Below, piece after piece: positions 52,801 through 61,618 of a DNA stretch of 64,000 bases. The stretch spans positions 62,001 through 126,000 of the forward strand of contig NZ_JAHKQH010000026.1 of NCBI RefSeq assembly GCF_018861025.1, in the 5' to 3' direction. The position numbers were made by a program, and so were the translations under genes. Source of the DNA: Psychrosphaera sp. B3R10. Its GTDB lineage: Bacteria; Pseudomonadota; Gammaproteobacteria; Enterobacterales; Alteromonadaceae. The notes beneath the pieces are model-generated. The model was not told where the DNA came from. It saw nothing but the letters and a program-made list of their open reading frames with translations, and did no database searches. Numbering within the stretch: position 1 is the stretch's first letter; each line of letters opens with the position of its first letter.

Positions 52801-54000
52801 CTAATAGTGCTTGACCCATTTATCGAGTTTGCTGAAACTGTTATCCACAATCGTGACACCAGTTGTTGTCCGACTATCCTCATCTCGAGTTACAATACCG
52901 TAAGTCGTAGTTGAACCTTCCCTAGTACTCCCTGAAACCCCATTTATGGTGTTTAGGCGAATGGAGTTTGTCCCCTGAACCCCATTTAGAGCGATCCCTT
53001 CATAATGGTTTCCATATTTGTTCCTCGGATTAGTTTCCCCTGCGACCTTCTCTCCCAAATCGTAAATTGTATTGCCCTCGATCGTGACATTATTTGCACG
53101 TTCTATACTAATTGGGCGAACGCCTTTGGTGATAATATTACCTTTTATCGTAACATTCGTAGCAGTCCAACCGTTAAAAACGCGTTTAATACTTAACCCA
53201 ACGACAACATCATTCATTGTGTTATCTAACATCTTGATATTGTCTGCACCTCGTTTACTTGTAATACCATCAAACGCTCGCTCTATATAATTATTAGAGA
53301 GAGTAAAATGATCACCATACACACCATTCGCTCCGCCAGCAGAAACATAAATTGCAGCATCCCTGACACCATAAAAACTATTATTTTTTATAGTTGCTTT
53401 TAACGCGCCGGTCATCAATATGCCACTATCGCCACCAGCTAAGTAAAACGGATCTGAACTGGACGACGTACCATTAAATGTAATATTTTCAACGATAAGG
53501 TGATTTAATTTACTACTGCCATTATTACTCACACCTCGGATAGACAAAGCATCTGCTGTCGCTTTTGTACCTTGCTTTGCAACCGGTGTTAAAGAAGTAT
53601 ACGGAACAACAGTAGAGACTTTAGCATTAGCCATATCAAAACTGCCGCCATCCCAACTGACATTAGCTAAACCTGTGCCAGCACCACACTCAGACGACTT
53701 AATATCGTGAGCATCTAAGCTGAACATATCACCATCTAAAGAGGTTGTTGCAATGAAAGACGCCCCACTTGCGTCCACACTTAGGTCATTTTTTAAATAA
53801 ACTTTGATGTCAGAACTGATGTAATAAGTTCCTGTAAGCTTGATTGGAAGGCCAGTATTAGTGGCTTGTTGGAGAGCAGCCTGTAATTGATTGGAATCGC
53901 CATTTGGGTTTACTGGATCTGAATTGCAATCGAGTGCGTAAATTTGAAATGACAAAATTGCGGCAGACAATGAAGATATCGTACGTAATTTAAAATTCAT
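52801..54000 (-). CDS. Secreted right-handed beta-helix protein, candidate lyase or epimerase
   Basis: The protein has 399 residues with a Sec signal (cleavage near IYA-LDC). From about residue 60 it is built of parallel beta-helix coils: LTGTYYISSDIKVYLKNDLSVDASGASF, LNHLIVENITFNGTSSSSDPFYLAGGDSGILMTGALKATIKNNSFYGVRDAAIYVS, and later coils NNYIERAFDGITSK, VTIKGNIITKGVRPISIERANNVTIEGNTIYD. This fold holds many polysaccharide lyases, some hydrolases and C5-epimerases. No family signature is recognisable. It has its own phased operator array, which ties it to the locus. Candidate roles are a novel uronan lyase or a GlcA/IdoA epimerase; both are guesses. Confidence 0.6.
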   Translation of the reverse strand: MNFKLRTISSLSAAILSFQIYALDCNSDPVNPNGDSNQLQAALQQATNTGLPIKLTGTYYISSDIKVYLKNDLSVDASGASFIATTSLDGDMFSLDAHDIKSSECGAGTGLANVSWDGGSFDMANAKVSTVVPYTSLTPVAKQGTKATADALSIRGVSNNGSSKLNHLIVENITFNGTSSSSDPFYLAGGDSGILMTGALKATIKNNSFYGVRDAAIYVSAGGANGVYGDHFTLSNNYIERAFDGITSKRGADNIKMLDNTMNDVVVGLSIKRVFNGWTATNVTIKGNIITKGVRPISIERANNVTIEGNTIYDLGEKVAGETNPRNKYGNHYEGIALNGVQGTNSIRLNTINGVSGSTREGSTTTYGIVTRDEDSRTTTGVTIVDNSFSKLDKWVKHY

Positions 54001-54089
54001 ATTGTGTACCTGTTGAGTATTATTATTGTTTGCGTAGCTGGGTTTGACTAAAAACCCAACAACGCAATAAACTACAACCCAAACAAAAC

Positions 54090-54119
54090 AATATCAATCT
54101 TTTTTAATCAAATTAAATC
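54090..54119 (-). promoter_or_regulatory. Phased GAYT array 9 (beta-helix protein)
   Basis: Three 10-bp units on the minus strand all begin GATT, at 54119, 54109 and 54099, with a G at the next phased position (54089). It lies 90-120 bases before the start codon. Confidence 0.6.
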
Positions 54120-54146
54120 ACAACATGGAAGCAAACTGTTTACTAT

Positions 54147-55520
54147 TTAATCTGCAAATTGCCTAACTAGGTTAGTTAATGTTTCTTTTGCATCACCAAA
54201 AATCATGCGAGTATTGTCTTTAAAGAATAATGGATTGTCTATTCCCGCAAAACCTGCGGCCATTCCTCGTTTTAATACAAATACATTTTTTGCAAGATCT
54301 ACGTTGATGACCGGCATTCCGTAGATTGGACTCCCTTCCATTTCACGAGCCGCTGGGTTGACCACGTCATTTGCCCCAATAACAATGGCAACGTCAAAGC
54401 CTTCAATACGAGGATTAATTTCGTCCATTTCAAATAACTGTTCATATGAAACATCAGCTTCAGCAAGCAAGACATTCATGTGGCCGGGCATTCGACCCGC
54501 AACAGGATGAATAGCATAAGCGACTTCTGCACCATTTCCTTCAATAAGCCCCTGAAGCTCTTTCATTGCATGCTGAGCCTGAGCTACAGCCATACCATAA
54601 CCAGGAATGACTAATACAGATTGTGCGGCTTCCAAAACATAAAAAGCATCCTCTGCAGTAAGGGGTTTTATTTCACCTTCAATCTTCATATCACTTGTAA
54701 CTACAGGTTTAAAGCCTGATGTCACTACGTTAATAAGAGAGCGATTCATTGCTTTACACATGATATTAGTCAAAATAATACCGCTCGCACCAACTAATGC
54801 TCCGGCAACGATAAGTAAATTATTTTCTAATGCAAATCCCGCCGCGCACGCCGCCAAACCTGAGTAGCTATTTAGTAATGAAATAACGACAGGCATATCT
54901 GCTCCACCAATCGGTAAAACCAACATAATGCCCATTACCAGCGCGAGACCAATAGCAATATAGTGCCAATTTCCATCATTAGGTTGCAACGAAATTAAGG
55001 CGCCACAAACGAAAAGACCAATTATGAGCACAATATTAGCAATTACCTGACCTTTAAAGATAATCGGGCGACCCACTATCCTTTCACTTAATTTTGCCCA
55101 CGCAACAACGCTGCCAGAGAATGTGATTGCCCCTATTAACAAGGCTAAAAAGCTTACTAAAGCAACAAATACTGACAAACCAACACTGCCATTTAACGTT
55201 GCATAGGCGACAGCCAAACTCGCTAAGCCACCGATACCATTAAACAGTGACACTAGTTCAGGCATTGAAGTCATCTCAACTTTACGAGCCGCATAAACCC
55301 CGACAGCTGAACCTATCACTAAACAGGCCAAAATTAGTTCAAAGGATAGTATTTGGTGATCTAACATTGTCACGACAACAGCTAATAACATTGCGACTGC
55401 AGACAACATATTGCCTTTTCTAGCCGTTGATGGATGACTTAATAATTTAAGACCAAAAATAAACAAGGTGGCAGAAACCACATAAACTAAATTAATTAAC
55501 ATCGAATAATCGTTCATCAC
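54147..55520 (-). CDS. pntB: NAD(P) transhydrogenase subunit beta
   Basis: PntB holds half of the proton channel and the NADP(H)-binding domain III of the proton-translocating transhydrogenase, located in the inner membrane. The protein has 457 residues, the normal length. Some eight or nine hydrophobic segments fill residues 1-270, including the conserved LVIGSAVGVYAARKVEMTSMPELVSLFNGIGGLAS. Domain III starts after about 285 with VIPGYGMAVAQAQHAMKELQ, YAIHPVAGRMPGHMNVLLAEA, IGANDVVNPAA and VFVLKRGMAAGFAGIDNPLFF. The three pnt genes are nearly contiguous (6 and 2 bases apart). They sit downstream of kduI across a strong hairpin, so they may belong to the uronate operon or run from their own promoter. 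Confidence 0.95.
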   Translation of the reverse strand: MMNDYSMLINLVYVVSATLFIFGLKLLSHPSTARKGNMLSAVAMLLAVVVTMLDHQILSFELILACLVIGSAVGVYAARKVEMTSMPELVSLFNGIGGLASLAVAYATLNGSVGLSVFVALVSFLALLIGAITFSGSVVAWAKLSERIVGRPIIFKGQVIANIVLIIGLFVCGALISLQPNDGNWHYIAIGLALVMGIMLVLPIGGADMPVVISLLNSYSGLAACAAGFALENNLLIVAGALVGASGIILTNIMCKAMNRSLINVVTSGFKPVVTSDMKIEGEIKPLTAEDAFYVLEAAQSVLVIPGYGMAVAQAQHAMKELQGLIEGNGAEVAYAIHPVAGRMPGHMNVLLAEADVSYEQLFEMDEINPRIEGFDVAIVIGANDVVNPAAREMEGSPIYGMPVINVDLAKNVFVLKRGMAAGFAGIDNPLFFKDNTRMIFGDAKETLTNLVRQFAD

Positions 55521-55526
55521 TGCACC

Positions 55527-55802
55527 TTACCTTTTTTTAAACATCGCTAACATGCGGTCAGTTACTAAATAACCACCCACAACATTTATCGTTGCTAATA
55601 ACACAGCGATACCACCCAACCATGTTGCAATGGTGTCATGCTCGCCACCTGCTATGCTTAAAGCACCAATCACTGTGATCCCTGAAATAGCATTCGCTCC
55701 AGACATTAAAGGGGTATGAAGTGTTGCTGGCACTTTACGAATTAATTCAAATCCGACAAAAATCGCCAATATTAAAATAAATAATAAATATATTGCGGTC
55801 AT
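55527..55802 (-). CDS. pntAB: NAD(P) transhydrogenase subunit alpha part 2 (membrane part)
   Basis: The protein has 91 residues with three hydrophobic segments: IYLLFILILAIFVGFELI, AISGITVIGALSIA and IAVLLATINVVGGYLVTDRML. In the three-subunit form of the enzyme this small protein is separate from the NAD-binding alpha part, whereas in E. coli the two are fused as PntA. It provides the rest of the membrane domain with PntB. It lies between the other two pnt genes with almost no spacing. Confidence 0.93.
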   Translation of the reverse strand: MTAIYLLFILILAIFVGFELIRKVPATLHTPLMSGANAISGITVIGALSIAGGEHDTIATWLGGIAVLLATINVVGGYLVTDRMLAMFKKR

Positions 55803-55804
55803 CT

Positions 55805-57004
55805 TTACTGCTCCGTTGCGGTTAGATTGATGGTTGCTGCAGGCGTCGTGCTGGGATTAGACTCCATGAAATCCTGATGCAGTTCTTTTATGGTTGAATT
55901 GATAACATTTGATCCGTGGGTGATCACAGCTAAATTTTGAATGTCATCTTCTAAGTCGACTAAGAAGTGCTTATTTTCTTTGTCCCAAAATTCACTGACT
56001 AAACTTAAAACGTTGTTGGCATACATTTGAGACGCATTATAAGCAACTTCATTTGCCCAATTTCCGGTACCTATAATCGTAACCCCATTTACTTCAACAG
56101 TAGCTTTTGGCACGCTACCTTCAACATTACCACCAGATTCAGCTGCCATATCAACCACCACAGAACCGGGTTTCATTTGACTTATTGTCTGTTGATTAAT
56201 GAGTCTAGGTGGTTTACGACCAAACAACTGTGCTGTTGTTATTACTATGTCTGACTCTGCAATACATTTAGCCTGTGCAGCGTGTTGTATTTCAAGTTGT
56301 TCCGGTGATAGCGCGGTCGCATACCCTTGGTTGGTTTGGCCTGTATCTCCTAGGTCAATATTAAGAAATTTAGCACCCAATGATTGCACTTGCTCTGCTA
56401 CTACGCTGCGTGTATCAAATGCAGTAACTGTGGCCCCTAGTCGCTTCGCCGTAGCAATAGCTTGTAAACCAGCTACTCCAGCGCCAATGATAAACACTTT
56501 GGCTGGTTTAATCGTACCCGCTGCAGTCATCATCATTGGCATAATACGATTAAGTGCGTCTACCGCTTTTGAAACCATGACATAGCCAGCTAAGCTTGCC
56601 TGGGAACTTAGGGCATCCATTTTCTGACACCGAGTGGAACGCGGGATCATTTCCATACTAAAACTAGTGACATTATGTTGTCTTAAATTTTCAACATAAG
56701 CCAAATCGTTAAACGGGTCTAAAAAGCTTATCGCTATGTTACCAGCGATATGTCGCAAATCATTTTTGGGCAGTTTATCTATAGACATCACCACCTCTGC
56801 CGCAGAAAGCAAAGCTACACGACTATTAACGACCGTTGCCCCGGCATCAATATATACTTGATCATCGATATTGAGACCTTCTCCAAGTCCGGTTTCAATT
56901 TGTACATCTACGCCCATAAGGGCATACGCTTTAACGTTGCCGGGCAGCAACGCACAACGATTTTCACCTGGAGTAAGTTCTTTTGGAAAAGCGAATATTG
57001 TCAT
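55805..57004 (-). CDS. pntAA: NAD(P) transhydrogenase subunit alpha part 1 (NAD-binding)
   Basis: The protein has 399 residues and is cytoplasmic, forming domain I of the transhydrogenase. It opens with FAFPKELTPGENRCALLPGNVKAYALMGVDVQIETG, related to alanine dehydrogenase. It carries the NAD site FIIGAGVAGLQAIATAKRLGATVTAFDTRSVVAEQVQSLGAKFL near residue 170, then VDMAAESGGNVEGS and GTGNWANEVAYNASQMYANN. The C-terminus ends before the membrane part, confirming the split form. Hydride passes from NADH to NADP+ driven by the proton gradient, or in reverse. KduD and rhamnose breakdown both make reduced nicotinamide, so a local copy makes physiological sense. Confidence 0.95.
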   Translation of the reverse strand: MTIFAFPKELTPGENRCALLPGNVKAYALMGVDVQIETGLGEGLNIDDQVYIDAGATVVNSRVALLSAAEVVMSIDKLPKNDLRHIAGNIAISFLDPFNDLAYVENLRQHNVTSFSMEMIPRSTRCQKMDALSSQASLAGYVMVSKAVDALNRIMPMMMTAAGTIKPAKVFIIGAGVAGLQAIATAKRLGATVTAFDTRSVVAEQVQSLGAKFLNIDLGDTGQTNQGYATALSPEQLEIQHAAQAKCIAESDIVITTAQLFGRKPPRLINQQTISQMKPGSVVVDMAAESGGNVEGSVPKATVEVNGVTIIGTGNWANEVAYNASQMYANNVLSLVSEFWDKENKHFLVDLEDDIQNLAVITHGSNVINSTIKELHQDFMESNPSTTPAATINLTATEQ

Positions 57005-57072
57005 GACAAATCCTAAATTTAAGGTGTACTAACCCCTACCAGTGAATGGCAGTGGAAAATTTATTCAATAAT

Positions 57073-57102
57073 GAGGAGTAACGCCTAAACCAGTTACTCC
57101 TC
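57073..57102 (-). terminator. Hairpin between kduI and the pnt genes
   Basis: A perfect 10-bp stem (57073-57082 with 57093-57102) has a 10-base loop. On the minus strand it is followed by ATTATTG, so there is no proper U tract. It may attenuate or process the transcript rather than end it. Confidence 0.55.
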
Positions 57103-57119
57103 TAAACTATGAGGAATGG

Positions 57120-57950
57120 TTAGTTAAGATCGGAGACAGTCAAATGGTCCATGTCATCAAAATCTTGGTTTTCACCGCCCATGGCCCAAACAAACGTATA
57201 ATTGGTTGTGCCTACACCACTATGAATTGACCACATTGGTGACGCAATCGCGACTTCCTTTGGTAAAGATAGTGAGCGAATTTCAGCCGGCTCACCCATC
57301 AAATGAAATACACGCTCTTCTTCTGGCAAGTCAAAATACATATAAATTTCAGTTCGACGAAAATGAGTATGAGGCGGCTTGGTATTCCAAACGCTGCCGG
57401 GCTTTAATTCAGTTATACCCATCACCAATTGACAACTATCTACAATACCAGGACGGATAGATTGAAAAATTGTTCGCTCATTTGAAGTCTCTTGACTCCC
57501 CAATTCTATTGTATTGGCGTTTTCTTTGGGTACATGAATAGTTTTAGTCACTCTATGCGCTGGATAAGACACCAAATAAAACTTAGCTGGTGAGCTGGCA
57601 TTATCAGATTTAAATGTCACAGATTGACTTTCTTTTGCAATATACAAACTGTCTTTGTTGGCCATCACAAACGATTCGCCATCAACGGAAACAGAACCTG
57701 GTCCTCCAATGTTAATTACCCCAGCTTCACGTCTCTGACAAAAATAGTCAGCTGCGAGTTCTTTATGTGTTGGTAAATCTAAAGCTTTGTCCGTAGGCAT
57801 AATACCAGCCACTACACCTCGGTCGACATCGGTATATGTCATGTTAATATCGCCTTCGGTAAATAATGGCTGAGTAACAAATGCGTCACGTAATTCATCA
57901 TTACGCATATCTTTGTAGCTTCTAATATCAGCTGAAAACATAAAATTCAT
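57120..57950 (-). CDS. kduI: 5-keto-4-deoxyuronate isomerase
   Basis: KduI converts 4-deoxy-5-hexulose uronate, which forms spontaneously from unsaturated uronate, into 2,5-diketo-3-deoxygluconate. The start at 57950 has AGGAG 8 bases before it. A longer frame from 57986 would overlap kduD and lacks such a site. The protein has 276 residues, the usual length. The cupin metal site is visible as PPHTHFRRTEIYMYFD with two His and a Glu near residue 195, and a further His in MWSIHSGVGTTNYTFVWAMGGEN. ADIRSYKDM and FYLVSYPAHR are family strings. It lies 20 bases after kduD. Confidence 0.95.
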   Translation of the reverse strand: MNFMFSADIRSYKDMRNDELRDAFVTQPLFTEGDINMTYTDVDRGVVAGIMPTDKALDLPTHKELAADYFCQRREAGVINIGGPGSVSVDGESFVMANKDSLYIAKESQSVTFKSDNASSPAKFYLVSYPAHRVTKTIHVPKENANTIELGSQETSNERTIFQSIRPGIVDSCQLVMGITELKPGSVWNTKPPHTHFRRTEIYMYFDLPEEERVFHLMGEPAEIRSLSLPKEVAIASPMWSIHSGVGTTNYTFVWAMGGENQDFDDMDHLTVSDLN

Positions 57951-57970
57951 AATTTTTACTCCTAATTGGC

Positions 57971-58744
57971 TTATCGAGCCATCCAACCACCGTCAACTAA
58001 CATAACGTGGCCGTTCATGTAATTGGCCGCAGAACTTGATAAAAATATCGCAGGTCCAGTCAAATCCTCAGGCTTCCCCCATTCCCCAGCAGGAATACGA
58101 GCCGTTATGCTGGCATGACGCTCTTTATCTTGACGTAGATTATATGTATTGTCGGTTTCAAAATATCCCGGTGCTATTGCATTAACCTGAATACCTGATG
58201 CAGCCCATTCGTTAGCCAATGCTTTTGTAAGCTGTGCAACTCCACCTTTACTAGCTGCATAAGCCGGCACTGTGATCCCTCCAGAAAAACTCAACAAAGA
58301 TGCAATATTGATGATTTTGCCACTGCCTTGTTTCAACATGTGTTTGCCCACTTCACGACAAAAACGAAAAACACCATTTAGATTGACTTCAATTACGTCA
58401 TCCCAATCTTCGTCTGTAAATTCATGTGCCGGAGATCGTTTTATGGTGCCCGCGTTATTTACTAATATGTCAATTTTTCCAAACGCTTTAAGTGTATCTT
58501 CTACAACGTCGATAATTTGCGCTTTGTTTGATTGATCACAACCCAAGGCTAAATGCTTAATACCTTTCGCTTCTAATAGTTTAATCGTATTGGCGACATT
58601 TTCTGGTTTCGATCCAACGGCAACCACTGTGGCTCCAGCTTCACCAAGTGCGATAGCCATTGCCTGTCCAAGACCTCGTGTCGCACCGGTAACAATGGCA
58701 ACTTTACCTTCGAGACCAAATTGTTGTTTTAAAAAATCTTGCAT
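57971..58744 (-). CDS. kduD: 2-dehydro-3-deoxy-D-gluconate 5-dehydrogenase (short-chain dehydrogenase)
   Basis: KduD reduces 2,5-diketo-3-deoxygluconate to 2-keto-3-deoxygluconate (KDG) with NAD(P)H. The protein has 257 residues and is cytoplasmic. It shows the classical SDR features: VTGATRGLGQAMAIALGEAGATVVAVG nucleotide site, NNAG with TIKRSPAHEF, catalytic Ser in IASLLSFSGG, and Tyr-Lys in YAASKGG. ANEWAASGIQVNAIAPGYFETDNT is characteristic of KduD-type members. It is followed by kduI and preceded by the TRAP permease gene at 28 bases, all on one transcript. Confidence 0.92.
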   Translation of the reverse strand: MQDFLKQQFGLEGKVAIVTGATRGLGQAMAIALGEAGATVVAVGSKPENVANTIKLLEAKGIKHLALGCDQSNKAQIIDVVEDTLKAFGKIDILVNNAGTIKRSPAHEFTDEDWDDVIEVNLNGVFRFCREVGKHMLKQGSGKIINIASLLSFSGGITVPAYAASKGGVAQLTKALANEWAASGIQVNAIAPGYFETDNTYNLRQDKERHASITARIPAGEWGKPEDLTGPAIFLSSSAANYMNGHVMLVDGGWMAR

Positions 58745-58772
58745 AATATGTCTTCCGAATTAGGTGTTTGGA

Positions 58773-60065
58773 TTAAATTAAGCCAAACAATTGTGGTAAA
58801 AACTCACTGATTGCAGGGAACATTGTGACCAAAACAAGGGCCAGAATCATCGCAGCATACAGTGGTAAAATTGGTTTAATGATTTTGCTGATAGAAACCT
58901 TACCGATACTACAACCAACAAATAACACACTGCCTACAGGCGGGGTACACAACCCAATCGACAAGTTTAAAATCATCATGATGCCAAAGTGCAACGGCGA
59001 TATACCTAATGACTCGGCAACAGGAAGGAAAATTGGTGTAAAGATCAAAACAGCAGGTGTCATGTCCATAAACGTGCCAATGAGCAACAAAGTTAAATTG
59101 ATGATTAATAGAATCAGCAGAGGATTGTCAGACAAATTCAATAACGAATTACTGATCGATTGTGGAATCGCTTCATAGGACATTAACCAAGACATTGCTG
59201 AAGACGCGCCAATCAATAGCATAACAATTGCTGTGGTATTCACCGACTTCAATAAAATTGGGTAAATATCCTTAATACTAAGCTCTTTATAAAACAACAG
59301 CGATAAAGCCATTGAATATAACACTGCGATGGCACCAGCCTCCGTAGGTGTAAACCAACCGCCAATAATGCCGCCAATAATCAATACTATTAGCAGTAGG
59401 CTCGGAATTGCTCCCCAAAAGGACGCCCAAAAAGGCTCTTCAACTTGCCCTTGAATTGGCTGGATATTGTGTCGTTTTGCGTACAACACTGCGCTCGCAA
59501 TTAGTAATAAAGAAACTAATAACCCAGGTAAGTATCCAGCAATAAACAACGCTGCAATAGAAACACCGCCACTCGCCAGTGAATAGATAATTAAGATATT
59601 ACTCGGTGGTATCAACATGCCTGTTGTAGCGGCTGTGACTGTAACTGCAGTACTAAAAGGTTTGTCATACCCTTCTTTTTTCATCGCAGGTATCATAAAG
59701 CCACCAATTGCAGAAGTTGCAGCAACAGCCGAACCTGAAATCGAACCAAATAACGCACATGAAATAACATTCACGATGGCTAAACCACCAGGTAATTTGC
59801 CAACCAATACTTTTGCAAAAGCAATTAAACGCTGAGCAATCCCACCTTGTCCCATTAAATATCCTGACAATATAAAATAAGGGATAGCCAGTAACGCAAA
59901 ACTATCAATACCTGCAGCCAGCCTCTGAGCTATTGTAGTCAAAGCCGGTAACGTATCTATCGTCGCCAGCATAGTGACTAACGTAGCAAAAATAATAGCT
60001 AAGGCGATTGGTAAATTAATTAGCAGAAGCAGTGCGAAAATGCCAAACAATAAAATACTAGTCAT
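58773..60065 (-). CDS. dctM: TRAP transporter large permease
   Basis: The protein has 430 residues and is largely hydrophobic, with about twelve membrane segments, as usual for DctM. Family strings include PYFILSGYLMGQGGIAQRLIAFA, FGSISGSAVAATSAIGGFMIPAM, VTAATTGMLIPPSNILIIYSLASGGVSIAALFIAGYLPG, GGWFTPTEAGAIAVLYS, and PVGSVLFVGCSIGKVS. It overlaps the small permease gene by 8 bases, so the two are translationally coupled. With kdgK, kduD and kduI on the same transcript, the likely cargo is an unsaturated uronate, its open-chain form, or KDG. Confidence 0.93.
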   Translation of the reverse strand: MTSILLFGIFALLLLINLPIALAIIFATLVTMLATIDTLPALTTIAQRLAAGIDSFALLAIPYFILSGYLMGQGGIAQRLIAFAKVLVGKLPGGLAIVNVISCALFGSISGSAVAATSAIGGFMIPAMKKEGYDKPFSTAVTVTAATTGMLIPPSNILIIYSLASGGVSIAALFIAGYLPGLLVSLLLIASAVLYAKRHNIQPIQGQVEEPFWASFWGAIPSLLLIVLIIGGIIGGWFTPTEAGAIAVLYSMALSLLFYKELSIKDIYPILLKSVNTTAIVMLLIGASSAMSWLMSYEAIPQSISNSLLNLSDNPLLILLIINLTLLLIGTFMDMTPAVLIFTPIFLPVAESLGISPLHFGIMMILNLSIGLCTPPVGSVLFVGCSIGKVSISKIIKPILPLYAAMILALVLVTMFPAISEFLPQLFGLI

Positions 60066-60636
60066 GACGAGATCCGCCCTTTGTTTCGTTCAACTCAGGA
60101 TTGAGTTCTTCAATTATCTCTGCGCTTTCTTCTTGATTTGTTACTGCATTTTGATCCGCGTTGAGTAAAAAATAGAGGCTGTAAATTAAGAAGAGAATAC
60201 CGCTAAGTGGCAATACGGAATAAACTGCAGCCATTGGTACGTTCAATACAGGTGAGAACTGACCTAAAGTCCACGTCAATGTCATCAAGTTTGTACCACC
60301 GACAATCAATACGGCCACTGCAAAAAAAGACACCAAAAGGCAACTAAATTGATAGATACGAATGGCTTTTTTTACCGAAAGATTACGCACGATTAAATCA
60401 AACCCTAAATGACTATGCTGACGATAAGCGTAAGCACCACCTAGTAAACTGACCCAAATCAACAAAAACCGAGCCACTTCTTCGGTAAAAGAGCTTGGCT
60501 GTGGTAACACAAATCGTGTTAAGACTTGCCATGTTACGTCTATTACTAATAGCCCCATCATCAGCGCCAATAAGTAGCGTAAACCTTGATCCATTTTAGA
60601 AATAAAGGTGGCAAAAAAATGATTACTAGTCTTCAT
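60058..60636 (-). CDS. dctQ: TRAP transporter small permease
   Basis: The protein has 192 residues with four membrane segments: YLLALMMGLLVIDVTWQVL, a second around ARFLLIWVSLLGGAYAY, a third SCLLVSFFAVAVLIVGGTNL and a fourth VYSVLPLSGILFLIYSLYFLL. The second is preceded by the family string SFTEEVARFLLIW. It bridges the binding protein and the large permease in the inner membrane. Its start overlaps the dctP end by 11 bases and its stop overlaps dctM. The acidic C-terminal tail is somewhat long. Confidence 0.92.
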   Translation of the reverse strand: MKTSNHFFATFISKMDQGLRYLLALMMGLLVIDVTWQVLTRFVLPQPSSFTEEVARFLLIWVSLLGGAYAYRQHSHLGFDLIVRNLSVKKAIRIYQFSCLLVSFFAVAVLIVGGTNLMTLTWTLGQFSPVLNVPMAAVYSVLPLSGILFLIYSLYFLLNADQNAVTNQEESAEIIEELNPELNETKGGSRHD

Positions 60637-61618
60637 GGCGATCTCCTAATGCTCTAATGTCATTAATTAACGTCATAATTGGTTGATTGGCTAACGCTTG
60701 ATAAATTGGCTCAACACTTTTCTGGAACAACACCTTATCTGCCTGCATCACTTTAACGCCGGCTTCTTTAACTTTGTTTAGCGACATCAAGGTCGACTCA
60801 TGCCATAACTGACGCTGGTAGTCTGTTGCTCGTTGCATCGCAATAGTCAACCAAGCTTGTTGTTGTTCAGAAAGTTTATTCCACATATGAGTGCCAATAA
60901 TGATGACATCTGGAATAGAAGTATGTTCATCTAATAAATAGTACTTACTAACTTCATAGTGTTTCGAAAAGAAAAAACTCGGAGGGTTATTTTCCGCCCC
61001 TTCGACAATCCCCTGTTGCAGTGCAGTGTATAATTCGCCCCAACTAACCGGAGTTGCAGCGCCTCCTATCGTATTGACCATATCAACTGCCGATTGACTA
61101 TTCATTACGCGGATCTTTAAACCATTGAGGTCGGAAGGTTTTTCAACAAGCTTGTCCGTGGTATAAAAACTGCGGCTCCCTGCATCGAAATAACCTAAGC
61201 CTTTAACACGATAATCGGTACCGGCGTCTAACAATGATTGCCCGATATCACTATTTAAGGTTTGCCAATAATGAGTTTGGTCAGTAAATAGATAAGGTAA
61301 GCTAAACACTTTCATTTGCGGAACAAATGCTTCAAGTGAACTCGCGCTAACCTTGGTCATGCCCATGGTTCCAATTTGGATAAGCTCGATAATTTCACGT
61401 TCAGACCCTAATTGGCCTGATGGGTAAATCACTAAATTCATTTGCCCAGACGACAATCTTTGAAGTTCCTCATCCATAAAAACTAAGGCTTTATGCACTG
61501 GGTGTTGAATATCAAGACCATGAGCCAAGCGAATTGACGTACTAGTTTGGTCGGTAGGAGTACAACCAACTAATGCCAGCAACGCGGCGCCAAATAACAG
61601 CCTAATTTTAGTTATCAT
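60626..61618 (-). CDS. dctP: TRAP transporter substrate-binding protein
   Basis: I choose the ATG at 61618, which has GGGGAG upstream and gives the signal MITKIRLLFGAALLALVGC. A start at 61639 would add seven charged residues. The protein has 330 residues and, given the Cys, is a lipoprotein-type periplasmic binder. Family strings are RLAHGLDIQHPVHKALVFMDEELQRLSSGQMNLVIYPSGQLGSEREIIELIQIGTMGMTKVS, FSLPYLF, and LKIRVMNSQSAVDMVNTIGGAATPVSWGELYTALQQGIVEGAENNPPSFFFSKHYEVSKYYLLDEHT. The Arg in KIRVMNS is the residue that normally binds the carboxylate of the ligand, consistent with a uronate-type substrate. It overlaps kdgK by 11 bases. Confidence 0.92.
   Translation of the reverse strand: MITKIRLLFGAALLALVGCTPTDQTSTSIRLAHGLDIQHPVHKALVFMDEELQRLSSGQMNLVIYPSGQLGSEREIIELIQIGTMGMTKVSASSLEAFVPQMKVFSLPYLFTDQTHYWQTLNSDIGQSLLDAGTDYRVKGLGYFDAGSRSFYTTDKLVEKPSDLNGLKIRVMNSQSAVDMVNTIGGAATPVSWGELYTALQQGIVEGAENNPPSFFFSKHYEVSKYYLLDEHTSIPDVIIIGTHMWNKLSEQQQAWLTIAMQRATDYQRQLWHESTLMSLNKVKEAGVKVMQADKVLFQKSVEPIYQALANQPIMTLINDIRALGDRHED

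Noticed and set aside
56199-56585. 128-codon plus-strand frame inside pntAA
   Set aside because: It is antisense to the NAD-binding domain of a highly conserved gene.
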